From P52-10 sp041397365 (GTDB lineage Bacteria > Pseudomonadota > Alphaproteobacteria > Rhizobiales > Xanthobacteraceae): a DNA stretch of 64,000 bases. Both the position numbers and the translations under genes were made by a program. Location of the stretch: the NCBI GenBank assembly GCA_041397365.1, contig JAWKWT010000003.1:186001-250000 (forward strand), given 5' to 3'. Under the pieces are notes generated by a model that made no database searches, had not been told where the DNA came from, and saw nothing but the letters and a program-made list of their open reading frames with translations. Shown here piece by piece: positions 9,518 to 18,963 of this stretch. Position 1 is the first letter of the stretch. Every line of letters starts with the position of its first letter.

Positions 9518-9578
9518 TGAGGCGGAAGCCTTCCGCGCCCGTTCTAGCGAAGGCCGATAACGGTCGCCACAGCCACAC

Positions 9579-9595
9579 TTTAGGTTCTCTCTAAA
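9579..9595. promoter_or_regulatory. Irr/ICE-like iron box upstream of the PepSY-FTR1 operon
   Basis: The sequence is TTTAG-N7-CTAAA, a perfect 5+5 inverted repeat with the spacing of the iron control element (TTTAGAA-N3-TTCTAAA) bound by Irr in rhizobia. It lies upstream of the PepSY gene start at 9517 and overlaps the stop codon of the Sel1 gene. The inner bases of the consensus are only partly kept. Confidence 0.45.
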
Positions 9596-10359
9596 GAAGC
9601 GATTTCGGCCGCGCGCCCGCTCTGCCGGGCGAGGGCAGCCAGGCTCCGCACCGCCGGATCGTCATGCCGGTCGAACAGTTCCGCCGCCTCACCGCGAAAA
9701 TCCGCCGGCGCGACGGCGAAGGAATGTTTCAGCCAGCCTGCGGCCTCGGCGAAATCGCCCCGCGCCGCGTAGAACCGCGCCAGATGGAACTGGCCACGGA
9801 AGCAGCCGCGGACCGCCGCCCGCGCATACCAGCGCACCGCCTGGTGCAGCTTCACCCGGCTGTGCCAGCCCTCCTCGCAATAACGGCCGAGCATGTTCAT
9901 CGCCTTGGCGTTGCCCATCCGCGCGGCCCGCACGAACAGCGACAGCGCGCGCTGCGGATCGCTGGCAATGCCCTTCCCCTCCAGCACCAGCATCGCGAGA
10001 TTGAACATCGCCCAATGGTGGCCGAGCCCGGCCGCGAAATTGTAGCAGCGCCCCGCCTCCTCGACATCCTGCGGAACGCCCCAGCCATGTTCATGACAGC
10101 GGCCGACCATGTTGATGCCGTCCACGTCTCCGGCTTGCGCGGCGATCCGGAACCAACGAAACGCCGCCTCCGGATCGCGGGCGACGCCGTGCCCGTCGAG
10201 CAGCATCTGTCCCCAGTTCAGAATCGCGGGCTTCGATCCGTTGAGCGCCGCCGCCTCCACCCAGCGCGCGGCTTCCTGCGGCGAGGCAGCGAGCTTCGCC
10301 TGCAACGAGTCTGCCGGCTCGCGCACGAGATCCTGATAGGACGGCAGATCATCCCGCAT
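9580..10359 (-). CDS. Sel1 repeat (tetratricopeptide-like) protein
   Basis: A 259-residue protein made largely of Sel1-like helical repeats. Several units of the form A-x-x-W-F/L-x-x-A-A-x-x-G are visible (for example AFRWFRIAAQAGDVDG, then AGRCYNFAAGLGHHWA and ALSLFVRAARMGNAKA). No signal peptide is seen, so it is probably cytoplasmic and binds other proteins. It starts 2 bases after the PiuC-type hydroxylase gene ends. Sel1 genes recur beside Fiu/PiuA receptors and their PiuC partner, but their role there is not established. Confidence 0.85.
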   Translation of the reverse strand: MRDDLPSYQDLVREPADSLQAKLAASPQEAARWVEAAALNGSKPAILNWGQMLLDGHGVARDPEAAFRWFRIAAQAGDVDGINMVGRCHEHGWGVPQDVEEAGRCYNFAAGLGHHWAMFNLAMLVLEGKGIASDPQRALSLFVRAARMGNAKAMNMLGRYCEEGWHSRVKLHQAVRWYARAAVRGCFRGQFHLARFYAARGDFAEAAGWLKHSFAVAPADFRGEAAELFDRHDDPAVRSLAALARQSGRAAEIASLERT

Positions 10360-10361
10360 CG

Positions 10362-11045
10362 CTATATTTCGACCCAGCGCCGCAGCAGATTGTGGTAGTG
10401 GCTGGTCAGCGCCACCACGGCCGGCTCGGTGTCCGGCAGACGCTTGCGGATTTCGATGATCGCGGTGTCGAGGTCGTACAGCATCGTGCGCTTGCCGTCG
10501 TCCTTTATCATCGACTGCGTCCAGAAGAACGACGACCAGCGGCTTCCGCGTGTGATCGGCGTCACCCGGTGCAGGCTGGTGGACGGATAGACCACCATGT
10601 CGCCGGCGGGCAATTTGACGGTATGGCTTCCGTAAGTGTCCTCAATGACAAGCTCACCGCCGTCGTAATCCTCGGGCGGCGTCAGAAACAGCGTCGTCGA
10701 GACATCCGCCCGCATGCGCATGCCGTTGTGCGGCATCGCGCGGATGGCGCCGTCGACATGCGCGTCAAAGGTCATCCCGACATCGTAGCGGTTGAACAGG
10801 GGCGGCAGCACGCGCAGCGGCAGCGCCGCCGAATTGAAGGTCGGGTTTCGTCCCAACGCGCGCAGGATAATGTCGCCGGCCTGCATGCCGGCCTCCGACC
10901 CTTCCGGAATTTGCAGATTGAATTTGGCCTTCGCCGCCTGATCGCCGGCCGTCGCGCGGCCGTCGACCCATTCGTTCGACTCCAGAATTGCGCGGATGCG
11001 ACCAACTTCCTCGGCGGTCAGAACATTCGGGACATGGACGAGCAC
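10362..11045 (-). CDS. piuC: PKHD-type Fe(II)/2-oxoglutarate hydroxylase (PiuC/YbiX family)
   Basis: 227 residues beginning MLVHVPNVLTAEEVGRIR, as in PiuC/YbiX proteins. The double-stranded beta-helix iron site is present: HVD (His-x-Asp) near residue 96, a distal His in SLHRV near 157, and Arg about ten residues later (ITRGSRW) for 2-oxoglutarate. The start is GTG (complement at 11043-11045); no ATG is available upstream. Genes of this family follow catecholate siderophore receptors (Fiu-YbiX, PiuA-PiuC), as here. The substrate is unknown, possibly a component of siderophore processing. Confidence 0.9.
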   Translation of the reverse strand: MLVHVPNVLTAEEVGRIRAILESNEWVDGRATAGDQAAKAKFNLQIPEGSEAGMQAGDIILRALGRNPTFNSAALPLRVLPPLFNRYDVGMTFDAHVDGAIRAMPHNGMRMRADVSTTLFLTPPEDYDGGELVIEDTYGSHTVKLPAGDMVVYPSTSLHRVTPITRGSRWSSFFWTQSMIKDDGKRTMLYDLDTAIIEIRKRLPDTEPAVVALTSHYHNLLRRWVEI

Positions 11046-11128
11046 GGCCTACACTCACACGGTCATGAACAAGAACAGTCCCGAGGCCCCCCGACGATAT
11101 CGCCAAGGGGGCCTCAGGTCGGGGGGCA

Positions 11129-13551
11129 TTACCAGCGAGCGGACGCCGTCAGCGTGATCGTGCGGCCTGCGCTTGGAATCGCGCGGTTGTTGAAGAACGT
11201 GTCGTAATTCGTCTCGTTCGTCAGGTTGTAGACGTTGGCGGCGATCCGATACTTGTCCCACTCGTAGGACAGCATCGCGTCGAACGACACCGACGACGGG
11301 ATCAGGTAGGTGTTCGCGCTGGAGGTGAACACCTCGTCACGATAGAACACGCCGAAGCCAGCCGTCAGGCGTCCCGGACCCGTGTTGACGAGCGTCGACA
11401 GGTTGTAGGTCGTCCACAGCGACAGGTTGTTGTGAGCGACGCCCTGAACCCGGTTGCCGATATTCGCGGCCGTGGTCGAGGTCAGGATCTCGCTGCCCAT
11501 CATGGCGTAGGCGAGCATGATGTTCCAGGCCGGCGTGATCTGGCCGGTCAAGCCCGCCTCGATGCCCTGAACGCGCTGGCGTTCGCCGGTCGCGACCAGA
11601 TCGCCCGTGGTCGGATCGGTGTAGAGCGCATTTTCTTCGTCACCTGGAAGACCGAAGCCGTGACGCCGAGCCGGTTCTGCAAGGCGTTCAGCTTGAAGCC
11701 GGCTTCATAGGTCCGCGCCATTTCAGGCTTGAGATCGGGCTGCGACGGATTGAGCGCGCTCGGCGCACTGGTGATGAACTGGCCCGGAGGAGACGCCGAT
11801 TCCGAATAGGTGCCGTAGAAGACCTGGTTCTTCCAGGGCTCGTAGATCACGCTGACGCGCGGCGTGACGAAGCTGGTCGATGCCTGCGTCGTCGTCGCCG
11901 TCGCCAGAACCGGCGGCGTGCCGCTCGACGTGGTCTGGAAATGGTCGACGTCGTAATTGTCCCAGCGGAAACCGGCGACCACCGAGAACTGCTCGGTGAA
12001 CCACATGCGGTCGCCGAGGAACACGCCGACATCGGTGCCGGAAGACCTGCGGGTGTTGAACGGGTTTTTCACATAGCTATAGCCGCTGGCCTCGAACACC
12101 GGATCGCGAACCCGCTGCGGCGCCTTGGTGCCGGCGATGTAATAACCCTCGCGTTCGTTCTTGGCATAGAACACGTCGACGCCGCCGACCATTTCGTGAC
12201 GAATAAAGCCGGTGTTGAATTTCGCCACCGCCGTCGTCAGGTTCTGGATCGCCCACGACTGCTGATCGTAGGTCGGGCTGCCGCCGACATAGCCCGTGTT
12301 CGGATTTCCGCCCGCGAAGAAAGACGCCGCGCAGGTCGCATCGCAGCTCGGGCCGCTGGTCGAGAAGTAGCGGTCGTAATAGCCGAGGCGGGTGTCGTTG
12401 GTGACCGTCAGCCACGGCGCGAATTCGTGCTTGAAGCGCGACGTCAGCATGTGCGTATCAGTACGGTCGATATCGGTGCTCTTGCCGTAGAAGATCGACC
12501 GCGGCAGCCCGAACTCCGTGATCGGACGACCCGGATTCGCGACGGTTGCCGTGAAGCCCGGACCGTTGCTGATCATCGGCACGCCGTATTCCGGCGTTCG
12601 CTCATTGTGCTGATAGAGGTAGTTCAGCGACCACGTCGTATCGGTGCCGAGGCCGGTCGCGAACGACGCGCCCGCGCCGTAACGATCGGAGTGAACGTGA
12701 TCGCGCCCCGAAATCTTCTGCTCGTTGACCATGCCATAGAAACGGATGGCCTGGGTCGGGTTGAGCTGATGGTTGACGTCGAACGTGCCGCGTCCCCAGA
12801 TTCCCGTGCCGATCAACCCGTCGATCGCGTAGAAGGAGCCCTGTCGCGCGGTCTTCGTCACCTGATTGATCGCGCCGCCGGTGGTGCCCATGCCGAAGCT
12901 CTCGGACGACGGTCCCTTGAACACCTGCACCTGCTCGGTGGAGAAAGCGTCGCGCACATAGACGCCGAAATCGCGCAGGCCGTCGACATACATGTCGCCC
13001 TTGGCCTCGAAGCCGCGGATGCGGAACTGGTCGCCGTTGAGGCCGCCGCCGCCCTCACCGATCGCCGTCGTGACGCCCGGCACGTTGCGCAGCGCCTGAT
13101 CGAGCGTCGTGATGTTCTGCTCGCGGATGATTCGCTCCGGAATCACGTTCACGACCTGCGGCGTGTCCTGAATGGTGCCGGGGAGGCGCGAGAGGCCGGT
13201 GCCCGCCGACAGCGTGTTCGGAGATTGCTGACCGGTCTCCGCGGCCTGAGGCGCCGGAGCCGGACGCGCGGCGACCGGCGTGGTCCGGCGCGGCGGACGC
13301 GCCTGCCGCGCCCGCTGACGGACGACGGGACGCGCGCGCGGTTCGTCGACCTGCACCGACGGAAGCTGGCTCGCCGGCTGCTGCTGTGCTTCGGCCGCGT
13401 CCGTCGCGATCACGATCGAAGCGAGGCCGATCGCGGCCGTGCCAAGGACAGCCTTCGCGGAACGGCTGTCGAAGTCCCAGGCCGGAATGCTGTTCGCGAT
13501 TCCCGCTTCGTCCTGGTTACGTTGTGGTCGCGGCTGTGCGCGCAAAGTCAT
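11129..13551 (-). pseudogene. TonB-dependent siderophore receptor, one frameshift near the C-terminus
   Basis: An outer-membrane receptor of about 800 residues. The N-terminal export region ends near DAAEAQQQ, then a proline-rich linker leads to the plug (TPQVVNVIPERIIREQ, LRNVPGV, FRIRGF) and the barrel, ending in a terminal Trp (TASARW). The frame breaks at the T4 run at 11631-11634 (a poly-A run in the gene). Adding one A restores VTKKNALYTDPTTG and joins the two reading frames, so this is a single-base loss. I set the start at 13551, where AAGGGGCGAG precedes the ATG. The neighbour PiuC suggests a catecholate (Fiu/PiuA-like) ligand. Confidence 0.88.
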
Positions 13552-13666
13552 GATCTCGCCCCTTCTTGCTTCTAGATCAACCAACTTGCGCGCCGGATAA
13601 CATGTCGCAGGGGTGCGACCTATTTGAACGGTTCGATAATTCCGCAAATGTCTCGACACTGTGTCT

Positions 13667-13700
13667 ATTAGAATTCTTCTTAGAATGATTTTAGAATTTT
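13667..13700. promoter_or_regulatory. Irr/ICE-like iron box between receptor and exbB
   Basis: An AT-rich patch in the divergent promoter region holds TTAGAA-TTC-TTCTTA (13668-13682), one mismatch per half from the TTAGAA-N3-TTCTAA core of the rhizobial iron control element. Overlapping TTAGAA repeats continue to 13700. It lies 116 bases upstream of the receptor start and about 260 bases upstream of exbB. Control of both by Irr under low iron is inferred from the motif only. Confidence 0.42.
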
Positions 13701-13955
13701 CGCGTTGAGTCCGCAGCGCGTCTCACGTGTCCGTTGCGATTCCAAAATGTATGAGCGGCGCGATCGCCCACGCGGTCCAGAAATCCGACACGTGGGCGGC
13801 GCGCGCCTGCCTTGTTCGGGTTGCGTTTAGACAGATTCCATCAAACTTCCTGCATTGCACACTCACCTTCGCCGGTGACGGTATATAACGCTCGCAACAT
13901 GCCTGCCCTCGCCGGCCATGGCCGTGCGTCCACGACAGCAAGTGAACAAGAGCGA

Positions 13956-14786
13956 ATGTTTGTACCTGTAAAGAACAAGGCCCTTTCGACCTGCGGTCTC
14001 GCGACCCTTCCTGCCGCATGGCTGATGGCCATGGCCTCGCCGGCGGCGGCGCAGGAGGCCAGCCGCGCCAGCACCAGCGCCGCCATTCCGGTCGGCCTTC
14101 ATGACCTGTCGCCATGGTCGATGTTCATGAACGCCGATCTCGTCGTTCAGGCGATCATGGTGGGCCTGGCGTTCGCTTCGCTGGTGACGTGGACGATCTT
14201 CGTCGGCAAGATGATCGAACTCTTCATCGCCAAGCAGCGGCTGCAATCCGCCATCAGGAAGGCATCGAACGCCGGCTCGTTGCGCGAGGCGCTCGCCGCC
14301 CTCGGCAAGGATCGCAGCCCGATGCGCCTGTTCGTCGCCTCCGCGCTGAACGAGAGCAAGCTGTCCGCCGGACTCGACAACGACACCGGCATCAAGGAGC
14401 GCGTCGCCTCGACCTTCGCCGAAATCACCAAGGCGGAATCGCGACGCATCCGGATCGGCATGGGGCTGCTGGCGACGATCGGCGCGACCTCGCCCTTCGT
14501 CGGCCTGTTCGGCACCGTCTGGGGAATCATGAACAGCTTCATCGGCATTTCCAAGTCGCAGACGACCAACCTCGCCGTCGTCGCGCCGGGCATCGCCGAA
14601 GCGCTGCTGGCGACGGCGATCGGCCTGATCGCCGCGATCCCGGCCGTCATCATCTACAATCACTTCACCCGCGTCACGCGCGGCTATCTCGACCTCGTGG
14701 GCCGCGCGAGCGGCGTTGCGGGACGTCAATTGTCGCGCGACCTCGACCGCTCGTTCGGCGGACAGGTGGCGCGGGCGGCAGAGTAG
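13956..14786 (+). CDS. exbB: TonB-system proton channel ExbB (MotA/TolQ/ExbB family)
   Basis: A 276-residue inner-membrane protein. It has an N-terminal cleavable-looking signal (MFVPVKNKALS to ASPAAAQ), TM1 around MVGLAFASLVTWTIFVGKMI, and the paired helices TIGATSPFVGLFGTVWGIM and APGIAEALLATAIGLIAAIP, which form the proton path with ExbD. I chose 13956 because the upstream codons look non-coding and a signal peptide starts there. It is followed after 15 bases by exbD. It powers the TonB-dependent receptor encoded divergently. Confidence 0.95.
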   Translation: MFVPVKNKALSTCGLATLPAAWLMAMASPAAAQEASRASTSAAIPVGLHDLSPWSMFMNADLVVQAIMVGLAFASLVTWTIFVGKMIELFIAKQRLQSAIRKASNAGSLREALAALGKDRSPMRLFVASALNESKLSAGLDNDTGIKERVASTFAEITKAESRRIRIGMGLLATIGATSPFVGLFGTVWGIMNSFIGISKSQTTNLAVVAPGIAEALLATAIGLIAAIPAVIIYNHFTRVTRGYLDLVGRASGVAGRQLSRDLDRSFGGQVARAAE

Positions 14787-14801
14787 ACCCGGAACAAACC
14801 C

Positions 14802-15266
14802 ATGGGCGTGACCTTCAACGACGTCGGCGATGACGACGAACTCGGCGAAACGCACGAGATCAATGTCACGCCGTTCATCGATGTCATGCTGGTGCTGCTC
14901 ATCATCTTCATGGTGGCGGCGCCGCTCTCGACGGTCGACCTGCCGGTCGATCTGCCGACCTCCAGCGCCGTGCCGCAGAAGCGCCCGGACAAGCCGACCT
15001 ACATTTCCATCAAGTCGAATCTCGAAGTCGCGGTCGGCGAGGACACGGTTCGCCGCGTCGATCTGGTTTCGCGGCTCGACGCCGTCGATCCGAACAAGGA
15101 GCGCCGCCTGTTCCTGCGCGGCGACCGGCAGGTGCCCTATGGCGACCTGATGGACGTGCTGGAGCTGCTCCGCCTCGGCGGCTACACCAAGGTGTCGCTG
15201 GTCGCGATGGAAGGACGCCCGGAGAGTCAAACTCCTGCTCAGCCTCAGAGCGGGGTGCAACAATGA
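14802..15266 (+). CDS. exbD: TonB-system protein ExbD
   Basis: 154 residues with the one-helix ExbD/TolR layout. The stretch HEINVTPFIDVMLVLLIIFM contains the proton-carrying Asp (FIDVMLVLL), followed by a periplasmic domain with VDLPTSSA near residue 48 and LRGDRQVPYGDLMDVL towards the C-terminus. It pairs with ExbB to convert proton flow into TonB movement. Its stop overlaps the tonB start (ATGA at 15263-15266), indicating translational coupling. Confidence 0.95.
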   Translation: MGVTFNDVGDDDELGETHEINVTPFIDVMLVLLIIFMVAAPLSTVDLPVDLPTSSAVPQKRPDKPTYISIKSNLEVAVGEDTVRRVDLVSRLDAVDPNKERRLFLRGDRQVPYGDLMDVLELLRLGGYTKVSLVAMEGRPESQTPAQPQSGVQQ

Positions 15267-16105
15267 CGGCGAAACCCGCGACGACGAAACCTGTGATCGA
15301 TGCACTCGCAGTGCCCGAGACCAGCAAGGGCGTGTGGCTGTTCGCGGCGCTGGTCGCGATCAGCCTGCATCTGACCATGGCCGCCTTCGCCTACAACCGG
15401 ATGCAGGACGAGGACTTCGACGACCTCGGCGCACCCGGCATCGAGATCGGGCTCGAACTGATGTCGCCGCAGACGCCGGTGACGGACCTGCCGCCCGGCC
15501 CCGACAGCGAAGCCTCGGTCGCGTCCGTCGCCATGCAGCAGCAGGAAGCCGCCGTCAACGACACCGACCTGCCGAAGGAAACGCCGGTTGAGTCGGAAAA
15601 TCCGGACCGGCTCGTCACCATCGAGAAGAACCAGAAGCCGGCGGAAGAAGAGAAGGAAGTCAAGCAGGAGCAGACCGAAGCGTCGGAGCAGTCGGTGGCT
15701 CAGGAAGCGATGGCGATGCCGTCCGTGCCGGCCGCGGTCGAAGCGCCGACCGCCGTCACGATCGATCAGGGCACCGGCGAAAGCCGCCAGCGCATCCGCG
15801 CGACCTGGCAGAAGGAGCTGGTCGCGCATTTCGACAAGCACAAGAAATATCCGTCCGACCGCAGCGGCAAGGCCGCGAAGATCGTCATCGCTTTCGAACT
15901 GGACCGGATGGGACGCGTCGTCGGCGCGAGCATCGCCAACAGTTCGGGCGACGAATCGTTCGACGCCGCGGCGCTGTCCATGGTGCAGCGCGCGAGCCCG
16001 GTGCCGCCGCCGCCGCCGCTGATCGCCGATGAGGGGCTGGCGTTCTCGCTGCCGGTGATGTTCCGCCTGCGCGACGCGAAACATCGCAACACCGCCAGCC
16101 GGTAG
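15263..16105 (+). CDS. tonB: TonB family energy-transducing protein
   Basis: 280 residues. One N-terminal helix (VWLFAALVAISLHLTMAAF) anchors it in the inner membrane with a conserved-looking His in SLHL. A long acidic and Glu/Lys/Pro/Gln-rich periplasmic spacer follows (about residues 60-165), then the TonB C-terminal domain (FELDRMGRVVGASIANSSGD, AALSMVQRASPVPPPPP) that touches the receptor TonB box. The start overlaps exbD by four bases. The TAG stop is the first element of a palindromic repeat. Confidence 0.93.
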   Translation: MTAKPATTKPVIDALAVPETSKGVWLFAALVAISLHLTMAAFAYNRMQDEDFDDLGAPGIEIGLELMSPQTPVTDLPPGPDSEASVASVAMQQQEAAVNDTDLPKETPVESENPDRLVTIEKNQKPAEEEKEVKQEQTEASEQSVAQEAMAMPSVPAAVEAPTAVTIDQGTGESRQRIRATWQKELVAHFDKHKKYPSDRSGKAAKIVIAFELDRMGRVVGASIANSSGDESFDAAALSMVQRASPVPPPPPLIADEGLAFSLPVMFRLRDAKHRNTASR

Positions 16106-16154
16106 GGCATGATCCCGAAAAACAGGAACTGGTTTTCGGGAAAGAATCATGCCC
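16105..16154. repeat. rhizobial palindromic repeat (copy 1)
   Basis: An imperfect palindrome with outer arms GGGCATGAT and ATCATGCCC and inner arms CCCGAAAA and TTTTCGGG. It closely matches the element at 63871-63919. It starts at the last base of the tonB stop codon and could fold as an RNA hairpin that limits 3' decay. Confidence 0.75.
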
Positions 16155-16279
16155 AAGCCGAAAGATAGGCGTCGGGTCTGAATTCAAGCTGTTGAACAAA
16201 CTCTGGAAGCGACAATTCGCGCAAGCCACCGCCGGCCGTCCGCAATACAATCGAAACCTTGACCTGCAAGGGTCGAGGC

Positions 16280-16729
16280 ATGACGCCCGAAACCAAGGGA
16301 AATCTCATCGGCCTGTTGTTCGTCGCATGTATCGCGGCGATCGGTGTCTATGTGCTGTCGATCGGCCTCGGGCAATTCCGCCGCAGTCCGAACGACGCTC
16401 CGGGCTGGGTGATGATCGCCGCTGGCTCCGCCTTTCTGCTGGCGGCCAGCAGCATGGGCCTTTCGGCGATCGGCGGCATTTTCTTCGGCGCGAAGGCCGA
16501 CCAGCACGGCGCGCTCACCGACGACGCGCCTTACGCCATTCGCGTGGCGCAGATTGTTCTCAGCCTCGGCATCGTTGCAATGCTGGCGCTGGTCGCGACC
16601 TGGGTCGCCTTGAATCCGGGACATGAGAGCAGCCTCGGCCGCCGGATCGTCTTCGCCTCCGGCGCTGCGATGACATGGGCGATCTTCCTGTTCTTTGCCG
16701 TCTACCGGGTGCGGCGTCTGAAACGCTGA
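16280..16729 (+). CDS. small integral membrane protein of unknown function
   Basis: 149 residues with four hydrophobic segments (LIGLLFVACIAAIGVYVLSI, WVMIAAGSAFLLAASSMGL, IVLSLGIVAMLALVATWVAL and a last helix near WAIFLFFAVY), ending in a basic tail (RVRRLKR). I do not recognise the family. The ATG at 16280 has GGGTCGAGG upstream, which decides it over the ATG-less longer frame. It lies alone between the tonB operon and rpoD and faces rpoD convergently. Confidence 0.7.
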   Translation: MTPETKGNLIGLLFVACIAAIGVYVLSIGLGQFRRSPNDAPGWVMIAAGSAFLLAASSMGLSAIGGIFFGAKADQHGALTDDAPYAIRVAQIVLSLGIVAMLALVATWVALNPGHESSLGRRIVFASGAAMTWAIFLFFAVYRVRRLKR

Positions 16730-16777
16730 AGGCAAGCTACGACGTCATCCGGTCGTGCGAATCCAACACTTCAAACA

Positions 16778-16805
16778 AAAAGGCCGGGCTCTCGCCCGGC
16801 CTTTG
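16778..16805 (-). terminator. intrinsic terminator for rpoD (possibly bidirectional)
   Basis: A GC-rich hairpin (AAAGGCCGGGC, loop, GCCCGGCCTTT) sits between the convergent membrane-protein gene and rpoD. Read on the minus strand it is followed by a T5 run, so it serves rpoD best; on the plus strand the T run is short. Confidence 0.8.
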
Positions 16806-16845
16806 ATTGGTTCGTCATGATGCTGTCGGCTCGACGCTGATAGCA

Positions 16846-18963
16846 TCAATTATCCAGAAAGCTCCGCAGCTTCCGGCTTCGGCTCGGGTGCTTCAGCTTG
16901 CGCAGCGCCTTCGCCTCGATCTGTCGGATTCTTTCGCGCGTGACGGAGAACTGCTGGCCGACTTCCTCCAGCGTGTGGTCGGTGTTCATGCCGATGCCGA
17001 AGCGCATACGCAGCACGCGCTCCTCGCGCGGCGTCAGCGAGGCAAGCACGCGCGTGGTCGTCTCGCGCAGGTTCGACTGGATCGCCGCGTCGATGGGCAG
17101 AATCGCGTTCTTGTCCTCGATGAAATCGCCAAGATGCGAATCCTCCTCGTCGCCCACCGGGGTTTCGAGCGACAAGGGCTCCTTGGCGATCTTCAGAACT
17201 TTTCGCACCTTCTCCAGCGGCATGCCGAGCTTTTCGGCCAACTCTTCCGGCGTCGGTTCCCGGCCGATCTCGTTCAGCATCTGGCGCGAGGTGCGGACGA
17301 TCTTGTTGATCGTCTCGATCATGTGCACCGGAATGCGGATGGTGCGCGCTTGATCCGCAATGCTGCGCGTGATCGCCTGACGAATCCACCAGGTCGCATA
17401 GGTCGAGAACTTGTAGCCGCGGCGATACTCGAACTTATCGACCGCCTTCATCAGGCCGATATTGCCTTCCTGAATGAGGTCGAGGAATTGCAGGCCGCGA
17501 TTGGTGTATTTCTTGGCGATGGAAATCACGAGGCGCAGATTGGCCTCGACCATTTCCTTCTTCGCCTGCCGCGCCTCACGCTCGCCTTTTTGGACACCGA
17601 GCACGATCTTGCGGAACTCGCCGATCTCAAGCCCGGTCAGTTCAGCCAGCGCGTGCACCTCGCCGCGCAGCTCCTTGATCTTGTCCTTCTCCACCGCGAC
17701 GAAGTTCTTCCAGCCCTTGCCGGAGAGTTTCGAGACGCGGTTGAGCCATTTCGGATCGAGTTCGGAGCCGGTGTAGTTCCTCAGAAAATCCTCGCGGCTG
17801 ACGCCGTGGCCGTCGCCGAGGCGGAACAACCGGCCTTCATAGGACACGAGCTTCTTGTTGATGTCGTAGAGTTGCTCGACAAGGCTGTCGATGCGGAGCT
17901 GGTTCAGCCGCAGCGATTTCACCTCGACGATGATCTCGTCCTTCAGCTTCTTGTACTTGCGCTCCTGGCTCGGCGACAGCGACTCGCTCTGCAAGCGGTT
18001 CTGGATGTCCTGCTCCTGCAAGCGGCGCAGCTTCTTGTACTCGTTGGCGATCTTGTCGAAGGTCTCGACCACGCGCGGCTTCAGCTCGGCCTCGATGGCG
18101 GCAAGCGACATGGCATTCTCGAACTCGTCGTCGTCCATGTCCGACTCAGCCGCAGCCTCGCCGGGGTCCTTCTCTTCGTCGCCGGCCGCTGCTGCTCCGC
18201 CGGCGGGGCGGAACGGCGTCGCGGCAGGCGGCGCCGCGGGCGGCGCGACGCCGGCCGACAGCGGCTGCGCGCCATTGGTCCCTTCCGCGCCGGCGTCAGG
18301 GGCGGACGCGGCCATGCCACCGCCCTTGGCCTCGGGGCCGGCATAGGTCGCCTCGAGATCGATGATATCGCGAAGGAAAATCTTTCCCTCGTTCAGTTCG
18401 TCGCGCCAGATGATGATGGCCTGGAAGGTCAGCGGGCTCTCGCAGAGCCCCGCGATCATCGCCTCGCGGCCGGCTTCGATGCGCTTGGCAATGGCGATTT
18501 CGCCCTCGCGCGACAAAAGCTCCACCGAGCCCATCTCGCGCAGATACATGCGCACGGGATCGTCCGTGCGCTCGCCGGGCTCCGACTTCTTGGTTTCGGT
18601 GACGGCCTTCTGCGTGACCTCGACGAGTTCGGTATCGGGCTCGTCGCCGTCCTCGTCCTTCTCCTCGTCGTCGTTCTCGTCGTCATTTTCGGAGACGTTG
18701 ATACCCATGTCGGAGAGCATCGCCATCACGTCCTCGATCTGCTCCGGCGAGGTGGATTCGGAAGGAAGCACATCGTTCAGCTGGTCGAAGGTGACGAAAC
18801 CGCGCTTCTTCGCCTGCTTGATCATTTTCTTGACGGCGGCGTCGGACAGATCCAGCAGCGGACCCGAAGGGGCGGCGTCGGCCTCCTTCTCGGGCGCCTC
18901 GGCCGGCTTCTCGGCCTTGGCGACTTCCTTGACCTGCGCTGCTGCTCTTGCCTTCGTGGCCAT
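16846..18963 (-). CDS. rpoD: RNA polymerase primary sigma factor
   Basis: 705 residues, long as usual for alphaproteobacterial sigma-70. It has an N-terminal region 1.1 and a highly acidic stretch near residues 85-110. Region 2 has ANLRLVISIAKKYTNRGLQF and YATWWIRQAITR (promoter -10 melting). Region 3 follows, then region 4 with EEVGQQFSVTRERIRQIEAK (-35 recognition). An Ala/Pro-rich non-conserved insert lies around residues 215-260. It is 272 bases downstream of dnaG in the same direction, the conserved dnaG-rpoD arrangement. Confidence 0.97.
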   Translation of the reverse strand: MATKARAAAQVKEVAKAEKPAEAPEKEADAAPSGPLLDLSDAAVKKMIKQAKKRGFVTFDQLNDVLPSESTSPEQIEDVMAMLSDMGINVSENDDENDDEEKDEDGDEPDTELVEVTQKAVTETKKSEPGERTDDPVRMYLREMGSVELLSREGEIAIAKRIEAGREAMIAGLCESPLTFQAIIIWRDELNEGKIFLRDIIDLEATYAGPEAKGGGMAASAPDAGAEGTNGAQPLSAGVAPPAAPPAATPFRPAGGAAAAGDEEKDPGEAAAESDMDDDEFENAMSLAAIEAELKPRVVETFDKIANEYKKLRRLQEQDIQNRLQSESLSPSQERKYKKLKDEIIVEVKSLRLNQLRIDSLVEQLYDINKKLVSYEGRLFRLGDGHGVSREDFLRNYTGSELDPKWLNRVSKLSGKGWKNFVAVEKDKIKELRGEVHALAELTGLEIGEFRKIVLGVQKGEREARQAKKEMVEANLRLVISIAKKYTNRGLQFLDLIQEGNIGLMKAVDKFEYRRGYKFSTYATWWIRQAITRSIADQARTIRIPVHMIETINKIVRTSRQMLNEIGREPTPEELAEKLGMPLEKVRKVLKIAKEPLSLETPVGDEEDSHLGDFIEDKNAILPIDAAIQSNLRETTTRVLASLTPREERVLRMRFGIGMNTDHTLEEVGQQFSVTRERIRQIEAKALRKLKHPSRSRKLRSFLDN

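Noticed and set aside
11941..13575. Long plus-strand open frame of 544 codons
   Set aside because: It lies opposite the TonB receptor gene; its product is Arg/His/Ala-rich with no motifs, as expected for a shadow of a GC-rich gene.
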